Source of the DNA: Paenibacillus sp. HWE-109
GTDB taxonomy: Bacteria > Bacillota > Bacilli > Paenibacillales > NBRC-103111
Direction of reading: 5' to 3'
Length of the DNA: 64,000 nt
Assembly: GCF_022163125.1 (NCBI RefSeq)
Contig: NZ_CP091881.1
Location: 5,766,001-5,830,000, forward strand
The position numbers and the translations under genes were made by a program. This document shows positions 43,321 to 53,393 of this stretch, piece by piece (position 1 is the first letter of the stretch; each line of letters begins with the position of its first letter). The notes under the pieces are model-generated. The model had not been told where the DNA came from. It worked only from the letters and a program-made list of their open reading frames with translations, and did not search any database.

Positions 43321-43383
43321 AAAACACCTTCCTTCCCATTTTGTTTATGTAATGCCTCGCATAAGATCCCTCTAAGGATTTAT

Positions 43384-43397
43384 TTGAAGCGCTTACA
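43384..43397. promoter_or_regulatory. cre-like site upstream of the beta-helix gene
   Basis: TTGAAGCGCTTACA (reverse strand TGTAAGCGCTTCAA) fits the left half and centre of the CcpA cre palindrome TGTAAGCGCTTACA. It suggests catabolite repression. The match is by eye, and one half is imperfect. Confidence 0.4.
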
Positions 43398-43416
43398 ACA
43401 CACGAATTACAACCTC

Positions 43417-44424
43417 TCATTCACCAACTTTCACAGCTTGATAAAGCCTGTCATTTACCTTAATCCGCGCTTGCGAAATCCTTGTTTGAAGCTCCTCTTT
43501 ATATTTGTCATCTATATAATCTTTGAGGATTTGTTCCTTGATTTCCTCAAACGGGGTATAAGCGAAACCGGGCTCACTTTTCTCCATACATTTCATAAGG
43601 ATATAGCTGCCATTCTCTTCAATGACATCGCTTATTTCCCCCTGCTTCAACTTCAGGGCCGCTTGGGCGGCAGGACTTCTTAGGTTTTGTCTGACGTTGT
43701 TTGCAGCAAACTGCTGCACGGAAACCGTTCCCTCCGGCATATAAGCTTTAGCAGCCTCTTCCAAGTCTGCCCCTGATGAAAGCTTGGCCTTCACCTCTTC
43801 CATCTCCTGCCGTTTCTTATCTTTCGAAGAAACTTGATGATTAGCGTCAAGAAAAGTTAGCATAACCTGCTGCACCTTCACAGAACCGGGTGAGGCATAT
43901 AACGAATCTTTCTTCCTCTCATAAAAGGCTTTCAAGCCATCCGCCAATTCCGCTTCCTGTTCTTGCATTTGCTTCTTCACCGCTAGATTGGCATTGCTGA
44001 GCATGTATTCAAAATAGCCATCCTCACTATACTGGGTTGGTCCGAACACAACCTGTTTGTTCCGGATGGCTTGCTGTCTTCTTTCATTTTCCCGCTTCCA
44101 CTGCTGCAAAAAACTCGAATAGCTGATGTCCGGCCATACGCCGTTTTCCTGCGCAATGATTTGTTGCATTTTAATGCTCACGCTGTCATCGAGCGCCTTT
44201 TGCTTCCACACATCCGTCGGCGATTCCCCCGAGTAGGCCCTATTCTTGCGCAATGCCTTATTAAATTCAACGACGCTAATGGGAATCTCATTGACCCAAG
44301 CTATGTCATCGCTTTTTGCTTGAACTACAAATAGATTCCCTTTTGCCAAAACAACACTAGCAGCCGCAGTGAGCACCAGTACTACTGCGGCCATCCATTT
44401 GCATAAGCCTACTTTACGCTTCAT
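43417..44424 (-). CDS. PrsA-like extracytoplasmic peptidyl-prolyl isomerase
   Basis: This 335-residue protein has a signal peptide or N-terminal anchor (MAAVVLVLTAAASVVLAKG). A SurA/PrsA-type N-terminal helical region (about 40-170) is followed by a parvulin domain at about 170-285: GSVKVQQVMLTF, LEEAAKAYMPEG, LKLKQGEISDVIEENGSYIL. No lipobox Cys is seen, unlike classical PrsA. It probably folds exported enzymes, here most likely the beta-helix protein encoded next. Its start overlaps the end of the Gfo/Idh gene by 11 bases. Confidence 0.75.
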   Translation of the reverse strand: MKRKVGLCKWMAAVVLVLTAAASVVLAKGNLFVVQAKSDDIAWVNEIPISVVEFNKALRKNRAYSGESPTDVWKQKALDDSVSIKMQQIIAQENGVWPDISYSSFLQQWKRENERRQQAIRNKQVVFGPTQYSEDGYFEYMLSNANLAVKKQMQEQEAELADGLKAFYERKKDSLYASPGSVKVQQVMLTFLDANHQVSSKDKKRQEMEEVKAKLSSGADLEEAAKAYMPEGTVSVQQFAANNVRQNLRSPAAQAALKLKQGEISDVIEENGSYILMKCMEKSEPGFAYTPFEEIKEQILKDYIDDKYKEELQTRISQARIKVNDRLYQAVKVGE

Positions 44425-45685
44425 TTATTTCATTCACTTCCCAGAACTCCTTCAAAGCAACAACTTTTCGATCCAGCCTTGACCGCTCCGCCGCAAATGC
44501 CATCAAGTGGCTCTGCACCGATCGGGCCGCAGATGTCAATCCAGCCACTTTACTGTCCTCTTGAACCAGCTTAATGAAATCGCGAATCAGACCGAAGTCC
44601 CCGCCACCGTGCCCGATGTGTCCGCCTGGGATTTCAAGTGAGATTTGCGTAGCTGTACCTGTTGCGAAATCAATCACTTCGATCTCATTTTTCTCCATCG
44701 CACCGCGAATCTCACCTTTTGTTCCCATCAATTTCAGCGTTCTGCTGCAATCATTCGTAAATGCGCTCATCGTAAAAGCAGCCGTCACTTCGTTAGCAAA
44801 CGCAAGATTGACCACTTGATGGTCAACGACATCATTGTCGCAATGATACACGCATCTACCGTATGGCCCCTCTTGCAGCGCTTTGGTGCGGGCTTCCAAG
44901 CTAAGATCATCGCTGATCGCAGAAGTAGGCCAATATATATCGTCCGTCAGATACACGTTAGGCGCATAGTATAGACATTGATCCGAAACCGGGCATCCGT
45001 CCAAGCATCGCTGTGGTGCTCCCTCCGGGGCATTTTCCTTTTTAAAATGAGACAAAGATCCAAAAGAGGATACATACGTGCAATCCGCCCCCGCCAACCA
45101 TAGAATGATATCCAAGTCATGGCAGGATTTGGCCAAAATCATCGGACTGGATTCGGCAGCCTTGCGCCAATTGCCTCTGACAAAGCTGTGCGCCTGATGC
45201 CAGTACGCTACATTCTCATTATGTTGAATCGACATGAGCTGTCCAATCGCACCCTCACTCAGCAACCTCTTGATCGTTGTGAAGAAATTCGTATACCTGA
45301 GCACATGACAAATCGAAAACACGCGTTCAGCTTGCTCCGAGCGCTTCCCCATTTGGATACATTCCCATGGATCGGGAGACATCGGTTTTTCGAGCAGCAC
45401 GTGATAGCCCGCTTCCAAAGCTTTCATCGTCGGTTCAAAGTGCATATTGTCTTGCGTGCATATAAGGACGGCATCCGCAAGATTAGGTTTACCCAGTAAA
45501 TCTTCCCAGCTCTCGAAACAGAACTCATCAGACAATCCGTGCAGCGCTTGAAAATTGTGTCTTCTACTCGTATTTGGTTCAGCGACAGCAACAACCTGCA
45601 GTTGATCTGGATGCTCAAGCGCATATCCCGCATAGTTTACTCCTCTTTGTCCCGCTCCGATTAATGCCACTGTTATTTTTCGCAT
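44414..45685 (-). CDS. Gfo/Idh/MocA-family oxidoreductase
   Basis: This is a 423-residue protein. The N-terminal Rossmann domain opens with ITVALIGAGQRGVNYAGYAL. EKPMSPDPWE carries the conserved Lys-Pro of the nicotinamide site. The C-terminal beta-sheet domain contains SCHDLDIILWLAGADC, the place of the family's catalytic His. It probably oxidises or epimerises a sugar or its acid brought in by the adjacent ABC transporter. A Cys group (CLDGCPVSDQCLYYAP) at about 225-240 is extra to many members. It ends inside the next gene (11-base overlap). Confidence 0.85.
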   Translation of the reverse strand: MRKITVALIGAGQRGVNYAGYALEHPDQLQVVAVAEPNTSRRHNFQALHGLSDEFCFESWEDLLGKPNLADAVLICTQDNMHFEPTMKALEAGYHVLLEKPMSPDPWECIQMGKRSEQAERVFSICHVLRYTNFFTTIKRLLSEGAIGQLMSIQHNENVAYWHQAHSFVRGNWRKAAESSPMILAKSCHDLDIILWLAGADCTYVSSFGSLSHFKKENAPEGAPQRCLDGCPVSDQCLYYAPNVYLTDDIYWPTSAISDDLSLEARTKALQEGPYGRCVYHCDNDVVDHQVVNLAFANEVTAAFTMSAFTNDCSRTLKLMGTKGEIRGAMEKNEIEVIDFATGTATQISLEIPGGHIGHGGGDFGLIRDFIKLVQEDSKVAGLTSAARSVQSHLMAFAAERSRLDRKVVALKEFWEVNEINEA

Positions 45686-45704
45686 GTGTTACCCCGCCTT
45701 CGTT

Positions 45705-46595
45705 TTATTCCTTCACACTGCCTACAGTCATTCCTTTGATAAAAAATCGTTGTACGAACGGGTACACCAATAAAATCGGCAGCGCCCCCATGAAAATTTG
45801 CGCAGTGCGAAGCGTTTTCTCACTCAGATTCTCCAACTGTTTGAGCTGCTCGACATTCACAGACTGCATTTGCGCATTCATTGCGGTGATTAAGGTGGAC
45901 AGGTAGGTCTGAAGCGGATATTTATCCGGTGAATTCATATACAGAATACCGTCAAACCAAGAATTCCAGTGTCCGATAATGGTAAATAACCCAATGGTTG
46001 CAATGGCTGGCAGCGAGACAGGCAAATAGATTTTCCACAGCAGCGTCCAATGACTTGCTCCGTCAATCGTCGCAGCTTCTTCCATTTCCCTGGGAATTCC
46101 TCGAAAGAAGTTCAGCATCATGATCATATTCCATACATTCAATGCGCCAGGCAGAACAAGCGCCCAGATCGTATTGATCAGCCCGGTTGATTTGACAATC
46201 ATATACGTCGGGATGAGTCCTCCACCCAAGAAAATCGTGACCGCAAAAAACCACACATACACGGTTCGGGAGCGAAATTGCGTCGTTTCTTTGGCAAGCG
46301 GATAAGCGGTAATGAAAATCAGGAACATATTGATGACCGTTCCGAGCACGACCCTTTCCAGGGAAACACGGAGTGATCTAATAAATTCCACCTTATGTCC
46401 AAGATACACGTAAGCATCGAGCGTAAACCCAATCGGCAAAAGCTTAACTTCGCCAGCCATCGCCGCTGTATTGGAGCTTAACGAGACAGCGAGCAGGTGA
46501 ATGAACGGCACAATACCGATGATCGTAATGAAGGTAAGTACCAAGGCATTCATCAAGACGAACAGCTTTCTGCTAAACGATGGTTTATACACCAT
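45705..46595 (-). CDS. Sugar ABC transporter permease, LplC/YtcP type
   Basis: This 296-residue protein has six transmembrane helices and the inner-membrane-component loop EEAATIDGASHWTLLWKIYLP (EAA motif). It belongs to the carbohydrate-uptake family 1 permeases. It is paired with the permease gene 18 bases upstream. No ATPase gene is present in the cluster, so a shared MsmX-type ATPase is probably used. Confidence 0.92.
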   Translation of the reverse strand: MVYKPSFSRKLFVLMNALVLTFITIIGIVPFIHLLAVSLSSNTAAMAGEVKLLPIGFTLDAYVYLGHKVEFIRSLRVSLERVVLGTVINMFLIFITAYPLAKETTQFRSRTVYVWFFAVTIFLGGGLIPTYMIVKSTGLINTIWALVLPGALNVWNMIMMLNFFRGIPREMEEAATIDGASHWTLLWKIYLPVSLPAIATIGLFTIIGHWNSWFDGILYMNSPDKYPLQTYLSTLITAMNAQMQSVNVEQLKQLENLSEKTLRTAQIFMGALPILLVYPFVQRFFIKGMTVGSVKE

Positions 46596-46613
46596 ATGAA
46601 GTCCCCCAGCCGT

Positions 46614-47501
46614 CTAAAATATTCGGTAATTGCTGAATTTGTACGCCAGATAGTAGGATAACGATACCAAACCGACGGATATGCCTGACTTAAATAGTCC
46701 TACTGCCGCAGCAGGCGCAAACTGTTGATTGAATAGACCAAGCCTGTAAGTGAAGGTATCAATAATATCAGCACCCTGATACACGGTTGGATTGTACATG
46801 ATCAAGATCTGATCAAACCCTGCATTCAATATATTTCCAAAGCTTAATGTCGTCATAAGAATAATGATTGGCATCATCCCCGGCAATGTAATATGCATCA
46901 TTTGCTTCCATTTGCCAGCCCCGTCTACTTCGGCAGCCTCATATAGACTTGCGTTAATGCCTGTGATAGCAGCCAGAAAAATGATCATATTATAGCCCAT
47001 GCCCTTCCAGACATCCGAACCAACCATAATCGCCCGAAACCAATTATTGCTGCCCATGAACATAATCGGCTCCAGACCCATACTGGAAATCATGCCATTA
47101 ATAGGGCCTCTCAAAGAAAACAACTCCAGAATGACTCCGCCAAGAACAGTCCAGGCAAGAAAAAACGGCAGAAAAATACTCGTCTGAATCATGCGTTGAA
47201 ACCACTTTTTGGTAATTTCATTCAGCAGCAGCGCCAAAATAAGCGGAACCGCTAACGAAAAGATAATTTTCAAAGAGGCGATGAGTACCGTATTCCACAA
47301 AACCTGGTTAAAGTCAGGCAAGTTGAATACGTATCTAAAGTTTTTGAGCCCCACCCACTTGGATTTGAAAAAACCAAGCACGGGTTCATATTTTTGAAAT
47401 GCCATCACGACGCCAAGGATAGGGCCGTAAGCATAAACAAGCGTAACTAAAACGCCAGGCAGCAGCATTAGATGCAGCGGCATATCTGTTTTTATTCTCA
47501 A
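46614..47501 (-). CDS. Sugar ABC transporter permease, LplB/YteP type
   Basis: This 295-residue protein starts from TTG 47501, placed 8 bases after GGAGG; a GTG at 47522 would put the Shine-Dalgarno inside the gene. It has six transmembrane helices. The EAA loop is YEAAEVDGAGKWKQMMHITL. It is the partner of the LplC-type permease downstream. Substrate specificity probably lies in the solute-binding lipoprotein encoded upstream across a 385-bp gap. Confidence 0.92.
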   Translation of the reverse strand: MRIKTDMPLHLMLLPGVLVTLVYAYGPILGVVMAFQKYEPVLGFFKSKWVGLKNFRYVFNLPDFNQVLWNTVLIASLKIIFSLAVPLILALLLNEITKKWFQRMIQTSIFLPFFLAWTVLGGVILELFSLRGPINGMISSMGLEPIMFMGSNNWFRAIMVGSDVWKGMGYNMIIFLAAITGINASLYEAAEVDGAGKWKQMMHITLPGMMPIIILMTTLSFGNILNAGFDQILIMYNPTVYQGADIIDTFTYRLGLFNQQFAPAAAVGLFKSGISVGLVSLSYYLAYKFSNYRIF

Positions 47502-47599
47502 CTGTGTAGCCTCCAATCGCACCCAAATTCAGCCATCTTACTAAGAAAAACGGCTTCGCCGCCCTGAGAGATCAGCCTCTTATTAGCGACAAAACCTGT

Positions 47600-47783
47600 T
47601 AAGGGAACTAGAGGACGCTATTTTGGCAAATAGCAGGGTTGTTAGGGGAATAGCGGAACTACAGGGTCTTATCTCCACCAAAAGAGCTGAATTTCCCAGA
47701 AAACAGCAACATAGCGGACTGTAGTTCCCTCAACCTCGCAATAATGACGCTTTTTGCTAGAATAGCGCACTTTAGTTCCCTTA
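47600..47783. repeat. Dispersed intergenic repeat, copy 3
   Basis: AATAGCGGAACTACAGGG, then TCTTATCTCCACC, and CTGTAGTTCCCTCAACCTCG closely match copy 1 at 9570-9660, in the same order and spacing. The repeat fills most of the 47502-47886 gap between the permease and solute-binding protein genes. It may modulate the large difference in expression usual between these two. Confidence 0.8.
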
Positions 47784-47886
47784 TCTCCGCGCGAGCAGCC
47801 CGGGCAACTCCTCGTTCACTCCAGAACATATAATTTTTTAAAAAAAGGGAGAGATCGTAAAAATACTCCCCGCTGTATGTTTCACC

Positions 47887-49593
47887 TTATTTCACTGCAT
47901 TCTTCGTGTACCACTCGTTGACTTCTTTCGTAATATCGTCGCCGCCAAGCTTCTTCCAGCTCTCTACATACTTGTCGAACTCGCTTACAGGAGCGCCCAT
48001 AATAATCTTGGTATACGTTTCGTCAAGCAGCTTGTCGAGCTGCGCACCTTTCTCGACTTGTGTTTCCGTCGGAACGCCGTAGAACTCGTTGAAGAACACC
48101 TGCTTGTTGTCGCGAATTTGTCGCGTTATGCCCCAACCGCCGTTTTTGGCTGCACGGCTGTAGTACTGCCCCCAGTTGGAGCCTTTTGTGGCGTTCGTCG
48201 TATCGCCGGCAAGGAACTCTTTGGTTGCTTTGAACACGTCGGCAACATTCTTGTAATTTTCATCATCAAGGGTAATGGCATCTTGTTTGGCATCCAAAGC
48301 CTTATTAACCTCGGTATAAATGTTGTCGATTTGGGCAGGATTATAGATTCTTGGCACAAACCAGTTGTATACGTACCCGTTTTCTGCTTTGTTTTTCTCC
48401 AGATACTGTTTTTTGCCCATTTCAATGTAGAAGTTAATCATCTTAATCGCAGCTTCCGGATTTTTCGCTTTTTTGTTTACGGCAATAATGTGACTCATCC
48501 GTACCTTGCCAACCATCGATTTCCCTGGTTGACCGTCCAGTGATGGAATTGGATAAGCTTCCCATTCTGCATTTGGATCTTTATCCTTGCTAATATTAAG
48601 CGGCCAGTTCGGATACCACCATTCACCGTACGAAATGCCAACTCTGCCGGCAACGATATCTTCAACAACCTTGTTCTCGTCTTTCAGCGCAAATTCTTTA
48701 TCCAGCAAACCTTTCTGATACCAAGATTGCAGCTTGGCAAGAGCGGTTTTCGTTTCGGGCTGGATTTCACCTGCGGCAAGCTTGCCGTCTTTGCCTTTGA
48801 GCCAAGCTTTCGGAGCTGTGCCATAGCCGTTAAACACACCACGCGCATCAAATCCCCAGCCGATAAGAGTCTTCTGCATCGCGATGCCATACCGGTCATT
48901 CTTACCGGTTTTACCTGGATCGTTTTTGACAAAGGCTTCCGCAATTTTCTCCAGATCGTCAATTGTTTTTGGCGGCTGCAGATTGAGACTGGTGAGCCAA
49001 TCCTTCCGAATCCACAAGAGCTGCGTGGAGAGATAAGGATCCTCGAATCCCGGAATACCTAATATTTTGCCATCTGTCGTCGTGGTTTTCATGGCAAACC
49101 CGCCGTCCACCTGCATATAGTTCTTTAAAGCGGGAGACGCGTATTTGTTATAGGCATCTGTCAAATCCGCAAGCATACCCTGACTTTTCAATTTCTCATA
49201 TTGCAGCGTATCCAGATCCAGAATATCAGGCAAATCAGCAGAAGCAAGCGCAAGCGAAAACTTCTGTTCGAATTGTTCCGTCGGCACGCTCCATTTATAT
49301 TTCAGATCAATATTGAGCATCTCTTTCAAATCTTTCAGGTAGGCGTTCTGATCAGGTGTAATCCCCTTCGGTGTCTTCGGATCTTCCGGCGGGCGGAAAC
49401 CCAGTACTTCGGTAACCGTGACTGGTTGCGCGTATTTACCCAACGGATCTACATTTTCCGTTTTTGGGGAGCCCGTCGTTTGCGGTGCTGCACTCCCTGT
49501 ACTTGAAGCGCTTTCATTGTTGCTGCTGCATCCCATAAGCGTTGTCGATATCAGTGAAGTAAGTAGGACAGAACGGACTAGCTTTTTTCTCAT
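47887..49593 (-). CDS. ABC transporter solute-binding lipoprotein (LplA type)
   Basis: This is a 568-residue lipoprotein. The signal peptide ends in LISTTLMGCSS, with the lipid-modified Cys at about residue 22. A Ser/Thr/Gly linker follows, then the two-lobed binding protein of extracellular family 1 (LplA/YtcQ-like). Motifs include YNKYASPALKNYM, PPKTIDDLEKIAEAF and GISYGEWWYPNWPL. It delivers an oligosaccharide to the LplB/LplC permeases. It lies next to a YesM/YesN system, the usual arrangement in Paenibacillus. The gap to the permease genes holds a dispersed repeat. Confidence 0.92.
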   Translation of the reverse strand: MRKKLVRSVLLTSLISTTLMGCSSNNESASSTGSAAPQTTGSPKTENVDPLGKYAQPVTVTEVLGFRPPEDPKTPKGITPDQNAYLKDLKEMLNIDLKYKWSVPTEQFEQKFSLALASADLPDILDLDTLQYEKLKSQGMLADLTDAYNKYASPALKNYMQVDGGFAMKTTTTDGKILGIPGFEDPYLSTQLLWIRKDWLTSLNLQPPKTIDDLEKIAEAFVKNDPGKTGKNDRYGIAMQKTLIGWGFDARGVFNGYGTAPKAWLKGKDGKLAAGEIQPETKTALAKLQSWYQKGLLDKEFALKDENKVVEDIVAGRVGISYGEWWYPNWPLNISKDKDPNAEWEAYPIPSLDGQPGKSMVGKVRMSHIIAVNKKAKNPEAAIKMINFYIEMGKKQYLEKNKAENGYVYNWFVPRIYNPAQIDNIYTEVNKALDAKQDAITLDDENYKNVADVFKATKEFLAGDTTNATKGSNWGQYYSRAAKNGGWGITRQIRDNKQVFFNEFYGVPTETQVEKGAQLDKLLDETYTKIIMGAPVSEFDKYVESWKKLGGDDITKEVNEWYTKNAVK

Positions 49594-49741
49594 GTTATAC
49601 CCCCCACATTTTATGCGAATTAAGAATCTGGATCTATCGTTGTTAATGGTCTGTGGTAAAGGCTCGAGCTTTACTGTACTTATTGTAATGCTGCGGGACG
49701 AACAACCGCTATACTAAACTGTTTACATCGTTCTGTTTTGT

Positions 49742-51427
49742 TTACTTCCTTGTTTTCTGAAGGATCGCTTCCCTAAATTCCTGCGGCGACACCTCTTTCA
49801 TTTTTCGGAAAAATGCTGTGAAGTAAGAAGGAGATTCAAAACCCAATTTCAAGGCAATTTCATTGATCTTCATCTGCATATCCTCCAGCATGCTTACCGC
49901 TGCCTCCGCTTTGATTGCATTAATATAATCGGACAGATTCCGTCCCGTAAGCTGCTTATAGAAACGCGATAGATAGGAAGGATTGAAATGGACCACTTCA
50001 GCAATGCGGGCAAGGGAAAGATCTCCTCCCAAGTTTTCGTTAATAAATCTGTGAATACGCTCAACCAGCAAGTTTTCACCTTTCTCAACCTGCTCCTTTT
50101 TCTCCAGGCATATCTGTTTGCCGAGTTCGAGATAATAGGATTCCACCGCTAACCAATCACCGGGGATGTCCATCATTCCGAAACTTTCGATAGGCATATG
50201 CTCCTTCGTTTTATCTGAAGTGCTTTGATTATTGATATTGGCTAAAAAAACAAGCACAAACGCATAATACCTTTCTAGACCAAGAAGGTAATTCTGAGAG
50301 GTTTCATGTTGCAAGCTGATAATCAGATCTTTGCATACCGTTTCTGCTTGGTGTTCATCCCCTTCATCCAACTTTTTCTCCAGCAAGCGCAGCTTTTTGT
50401 TGAATTCATCCGAATAAGCAACCACTTTGGAAGGCTCCACTTTAAAAAGTTCGTTCGCCATGCCGAGGTCCATCATCGTCATTTTTTGCCCGGATACCAG
50501 CCTTTTCTTGATCATGGCTTTCACCAGTTCGAATTCTTTATGCAGGTGGCCCCATTCGACTGCGCTTCTTGAAATAACGAACGAAACATCCATGTGCAGC
50601 AAATCACGGCAAACATTTTGAACCGATTCCAGGATACCTTTTAAATAGGTGACAAGCCCTCTCCAATCGACCGCATCGTCTTCCTTGCGAAATCGTTCTG
50701 AACTCGCATCCAGTTGTAGAAATGAAATCATCATGGAATTCTCGTAGACAATCTCTTCGCTTGTTATCACAGACGGCCAATACTGTTCAACTAAATTCCG
50801 AACGGCGTATAGCGCGTTCCGCTTATTGGCATACGACATGCCTCCAGACCAACTGTCAATCTTGCCTACGATGAGCAGCACAGGCGCTTCCCGATTCAGC
50901 TTTACGGCTTGTCCTGCAAATAATTCGTCGGATAAAAGATCATTTACACTTTCACCTAATAGAAGGGCCTCGAACAATTCCTTTTTCAGCAATGGCGCCA
51001 TAACCAGCATTTGGTTTCTAGCCTTATCCACGATATCCTTGTTCTTAAGCTCGTCCTCTATTTTCTTTAATGCATTCGAGACCGCCCCGATAACAACCTT
51101 ATCCTCTTCCGTTTTCAAAATATAGCTTTCCACATTTTTTTGAATCGCCGTGTAGACATAATCAAATTCGTTATGCCCTGTCAAAAAAATAATTTTGCAA
51201 GCTGGCCAGTAAAATAAAATCTCATCCATCAACTGCAAGCCATTTTTCTCCGGCATACGAATATCGCTGAGCACAACATCAATCTTCGTCTTCTTGATGA
51301 TGTCTATCGCTTCAAACGCCGAATACGCCTTGCAGATGTCGAGATCAAGCTCCTCCCTTTCCTGGAACATCTGTACCAGTCCTTCAACAATCGCCGGTTC
51401 ATCGTCAACAATTAAGAGCCTATACAT
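49742..51427 (-). CDS. YesN-type AraC response regulator
   Basis: This is a 561-residue protein starting at ATG 51427 (MYRLLIVDDEPAIVEGL), 8 bases after GGAGG. The receiver domain (1-125) has the acidic DDE pocket and the phosphoacceptor Asp in VVLSDIRMP. A long middle region of about 300 residues follows, as in YesN proteins. The AraC helix-turn-helix pair (about 455-560, with GGDLSLARIAEVVHFNPSYLSR and KINEIALKLGFESPSYFTAFF) binds DNA. It overlaps the sensor kinase gene by 8 bases. It probably activates the downstream transporter genes. Confidence 0.93.
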   Translation of the reverse strand: MYRLLIVDDEPAIVEGLVQMFQEREELDLDICKAYSAFEAIDIIKKTKIDVVLSDIRMPEKNGLQLMDEILFYWPACKIIFLTGHNEFDYVYTAIQKNVESYILKTEEDKVVIGAVSNALKKIEDELKNKDIVDKARNQMLVMAPLLKKELFEALLLGESVNDLLSDELFAGQAVKLNREAPVLLIVGKIDSWSGGMSYANKRNALYAVRNLVEQYWPSVITSEEIVYENSMMISFLQLDASSERFRKEDDAVDWRGLVTYLKGILESVQNVCRDLLHMDVSFVISRSAVEWGHLHKEFELVKAMIKKRLVSGQKMTMMDLGMANELFKVEPSKVVAYSDEFNKKLRLLEKKLDEGDEHQAETVCKDLIISLQHETSQNYLLGLERYYAFVLVFLANINNQSTSDKTKEHMPIESFGMMDIPGDWLAVESYYLELGKQICLEKKEQVEKGENLLVERIHRFINENLGGDLSLARIAEVVHFNPSYLSRFYKQLTGRNLSDYINAIKAEAAVSMLEDMQMKINEIALKLGFESPSYFTAFFRKMKEVSPQEFREAILQKTRK

Positions 51428-53165
51428 CACTGCCGCCTCCATAATTAAAATGAATGATCACTTCTGCTTTCAGTCCGCCATGTTCGCTTCTGGAAACAAA
51501 TACGCCGCTAGGTTTGCCGTATTCCAACTGAATACGCCTGCACACATTGATGATGCCTGTCTTTTCAAGAACAATCGAGCAATGTGCCAACTTCTCCTGG
51601 AGAGAATGAATTAAATCATCCGTCAACTTATTTCCGTCATCCTCCACACAAACACGCAAGCACTTCTTCTCATACGTCACCGTAATGCGGATATTGCCGC
51701 CTTTGCGTTCATTTTCGAAAGCGTGTTCGAACGTATTTTCGATAATCGGCTGCAAGATCAACCGAGGCACCATGAGAGGCTTGCAAACATCTGGAATCTC
51801 ACCGGCAACGACATGAATCCGATTCGAAAACCGTATACGTTGAATCTCCACATAATCCATAGCATGCCGGTATTCCATGTCAAATGGCACCTCATCCGCA
51901 CCATTTCTAGTAACAAATTGATAATAACTGCCCAGCTTCTGGGCTAAAGTGGCCACCGTTTCATAATCCTTCGCCTTGCACATCATATAAATATTGAAGA
52001 ATCCATTGTACAAAAAGTGCGGTTTGATCTGCGACTGAAGTTGCTTTAATTCCGAGTGCTGCAGCGCCATCTTTTGCTCATAATTTTGCCGTATGGATTG
52101 CCTCAGCTTGTCGATTAACTTATCGAAGCTCCTGTACAGATAACCAAATTCAATATCATTTTTCGGCCTTATCAAAATATCCAGGTTATCTGTTTCAAGC
52201 GTTCGGAACGCAGCAATCAGCTCCTTCAAAGGATTGTGGATCATCAATTTGACCGAGAATGAAAAAACAAGAATAATGACAATCGAAATCAGAGACATAA
52301 CAAGCAGCCAAATATTAAATGTCTTGAGAGATCCCGTGAGTTCATTTTGGTTGATATACGAATAAAGTGTTAATCCGAGTGTACTGATACGATTGTAGGT
52401 TATCCGATAGCTCTGATCTCCCAATTTTAGAATATGACTCTCATCATTTTTGTTGTTTGCTTCCAATGAAACGTTATCATATATCTTTTTTACGATGGAA
52501 TCTTCGTGCTTGGGCGATATATAGTAGCTAAAGCTTTCATTGGTAATAAATGCACCTGAATAACCATAATTTCCTACCAGCTGCTCTAATGTCTTTTCCA
52601 ATTTCTTAACGGAAAGCTCCATGTAGACAATGACGCTTGAATTGTTGGCTGCTTCAATAAAGAACAATCTTCCCTCATAATAATAAATGGAAGATTTTTT
52701 GCTTTTTGAATATAATTTACTAATGATTTCATACTCCTGACTTGGCAGCTTATTGATCCCATTTTGGGTAGAAATCGTTCTTCCGAAGGATTTCATATAT
52801 ACCCCGGTATTCAGCAGGTATTCACTCGAGTTCTGTATCGTGGACAAGCGTTCCTTCACCCTGTTTACGAGTTGGATTTCTTCGAACACATCCAGTGTGC
52901 CTGACAGAAAGTTGAGCTTCTGGAGTTCGGAATCATTGACAGCCTGCAACTGCTGATTGCGAATGAAGGAAATTTGATCATCCAACTGGTTCGAATAAAA
53001 TTGCACCTTGGACTGGATAGAATCGGAAAATTCCTGTTTAATAAAGGATTGCCCCATCATATTCATCAACAAATTTACAATATAAACAGGAATAATTAAT
53101 GCGGCAAAAACGATAATCACTTTTTGATACACGTACAATTTGGGGATCTTGGTTATCTTTATCAT
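51420..53165 (-). CDS. YesM-type sensor histidine kinase
   Basis: This is a 581-residue protein with transmembrane helices at about 13-33 and 278-300. The extracellular sensor between them is about 240 residues. HAMP (about 300-355), the His_kinase domain (QSQIKPHFLYNGFFNIYMM, with the phosphorylated His) and the HATPase domain (IIENTFEHAFENERKGGNI, VEDDGNKL) follow. This is the family-5 kinase layout that pairs with YesN regulators. Its ligand is probably the oligosaccharide taken up by the downstream transporter. Confidence 0.93.
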   Translation of the reverse strand: MIKITKIPKLYVYQKVIIVFAALIIPVYIVNLLMNMMGQSFIKQEFSDSIQSKVQFYSNQLDDQISFIRNQQLQAVNDSELQKLNFLSGTLDVFEEIQLVNRVKERLSTIQNSSEYLLNTGVYMKSFGRTISTQNGINKLPSQEYEIISKLYSKSKKSSIYYYEGRLFFIEAANNSSVIVYMELSVKKLEKTLEQLVGNYGYSGAFITNESFSYYISPKHEDSIVKKIYDNVSLEANNKNDESHILKLGDQSYRITYNRISTLGLTLYSYINQNELTGSLKTFNIWLLVMSLISIVIILVFSFSVKLMIHNPLKELIAAFRTLETDNLDILIRPKNDIEFGYLYRSFDKLIDKLRQSIRQNYEQKMALQHSELKQLQSQIKPHFLYNGFFNIYMMCKAKDYETVATLAQKLGSYYQFVTRNGADEVPFDMEYRHAMDYVEIQRIRFSNRIHVVAGEIPDVCKPLMVPRLILQPIIENTFEHAFENERKGGNIRITVTYEKKCLRVCVEDDGNKLTDDLIHSLQEKLAHCSIVLEKTGIINVCRRIQLEYGKPSGVFVSRSEHGGLKAEVIIHFNYGGGSDV

Positions 53166-53298
53166 ATTTTCCTCCCTTCAGATATCCGATTTAAAACTGA
53201 AAATATGTCATATAAGCTTAGCATGAAATCAATAAGCCTTGTATATGGCCTGTCAAAAAAACCATTCCATGCGGTTTGGATCATTTCGGAAAAACAAG

Positions 53299-53333
53299 AA
53301 AAACCGTCAGGGAAAACATCCTGACGGTTTTTT
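53299..53333. terminator. Terminator downstream of the cohesin/SLH gene
   Basis: AAAAACCGTCAGG (53299-53311) pairs with CCTGACGG (53320-53327). T/A tracts lie on both sides, so it can work in both directions. It separates the surface-protein operon from the sensor kinase gene. Confidence 0.85.
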
Positions 53334-53393
53334 GCGTGTAAACTTGTTCCTCGTTTCCTATACTCGCAGCCACGTTGAGACTACCTTACTCTG

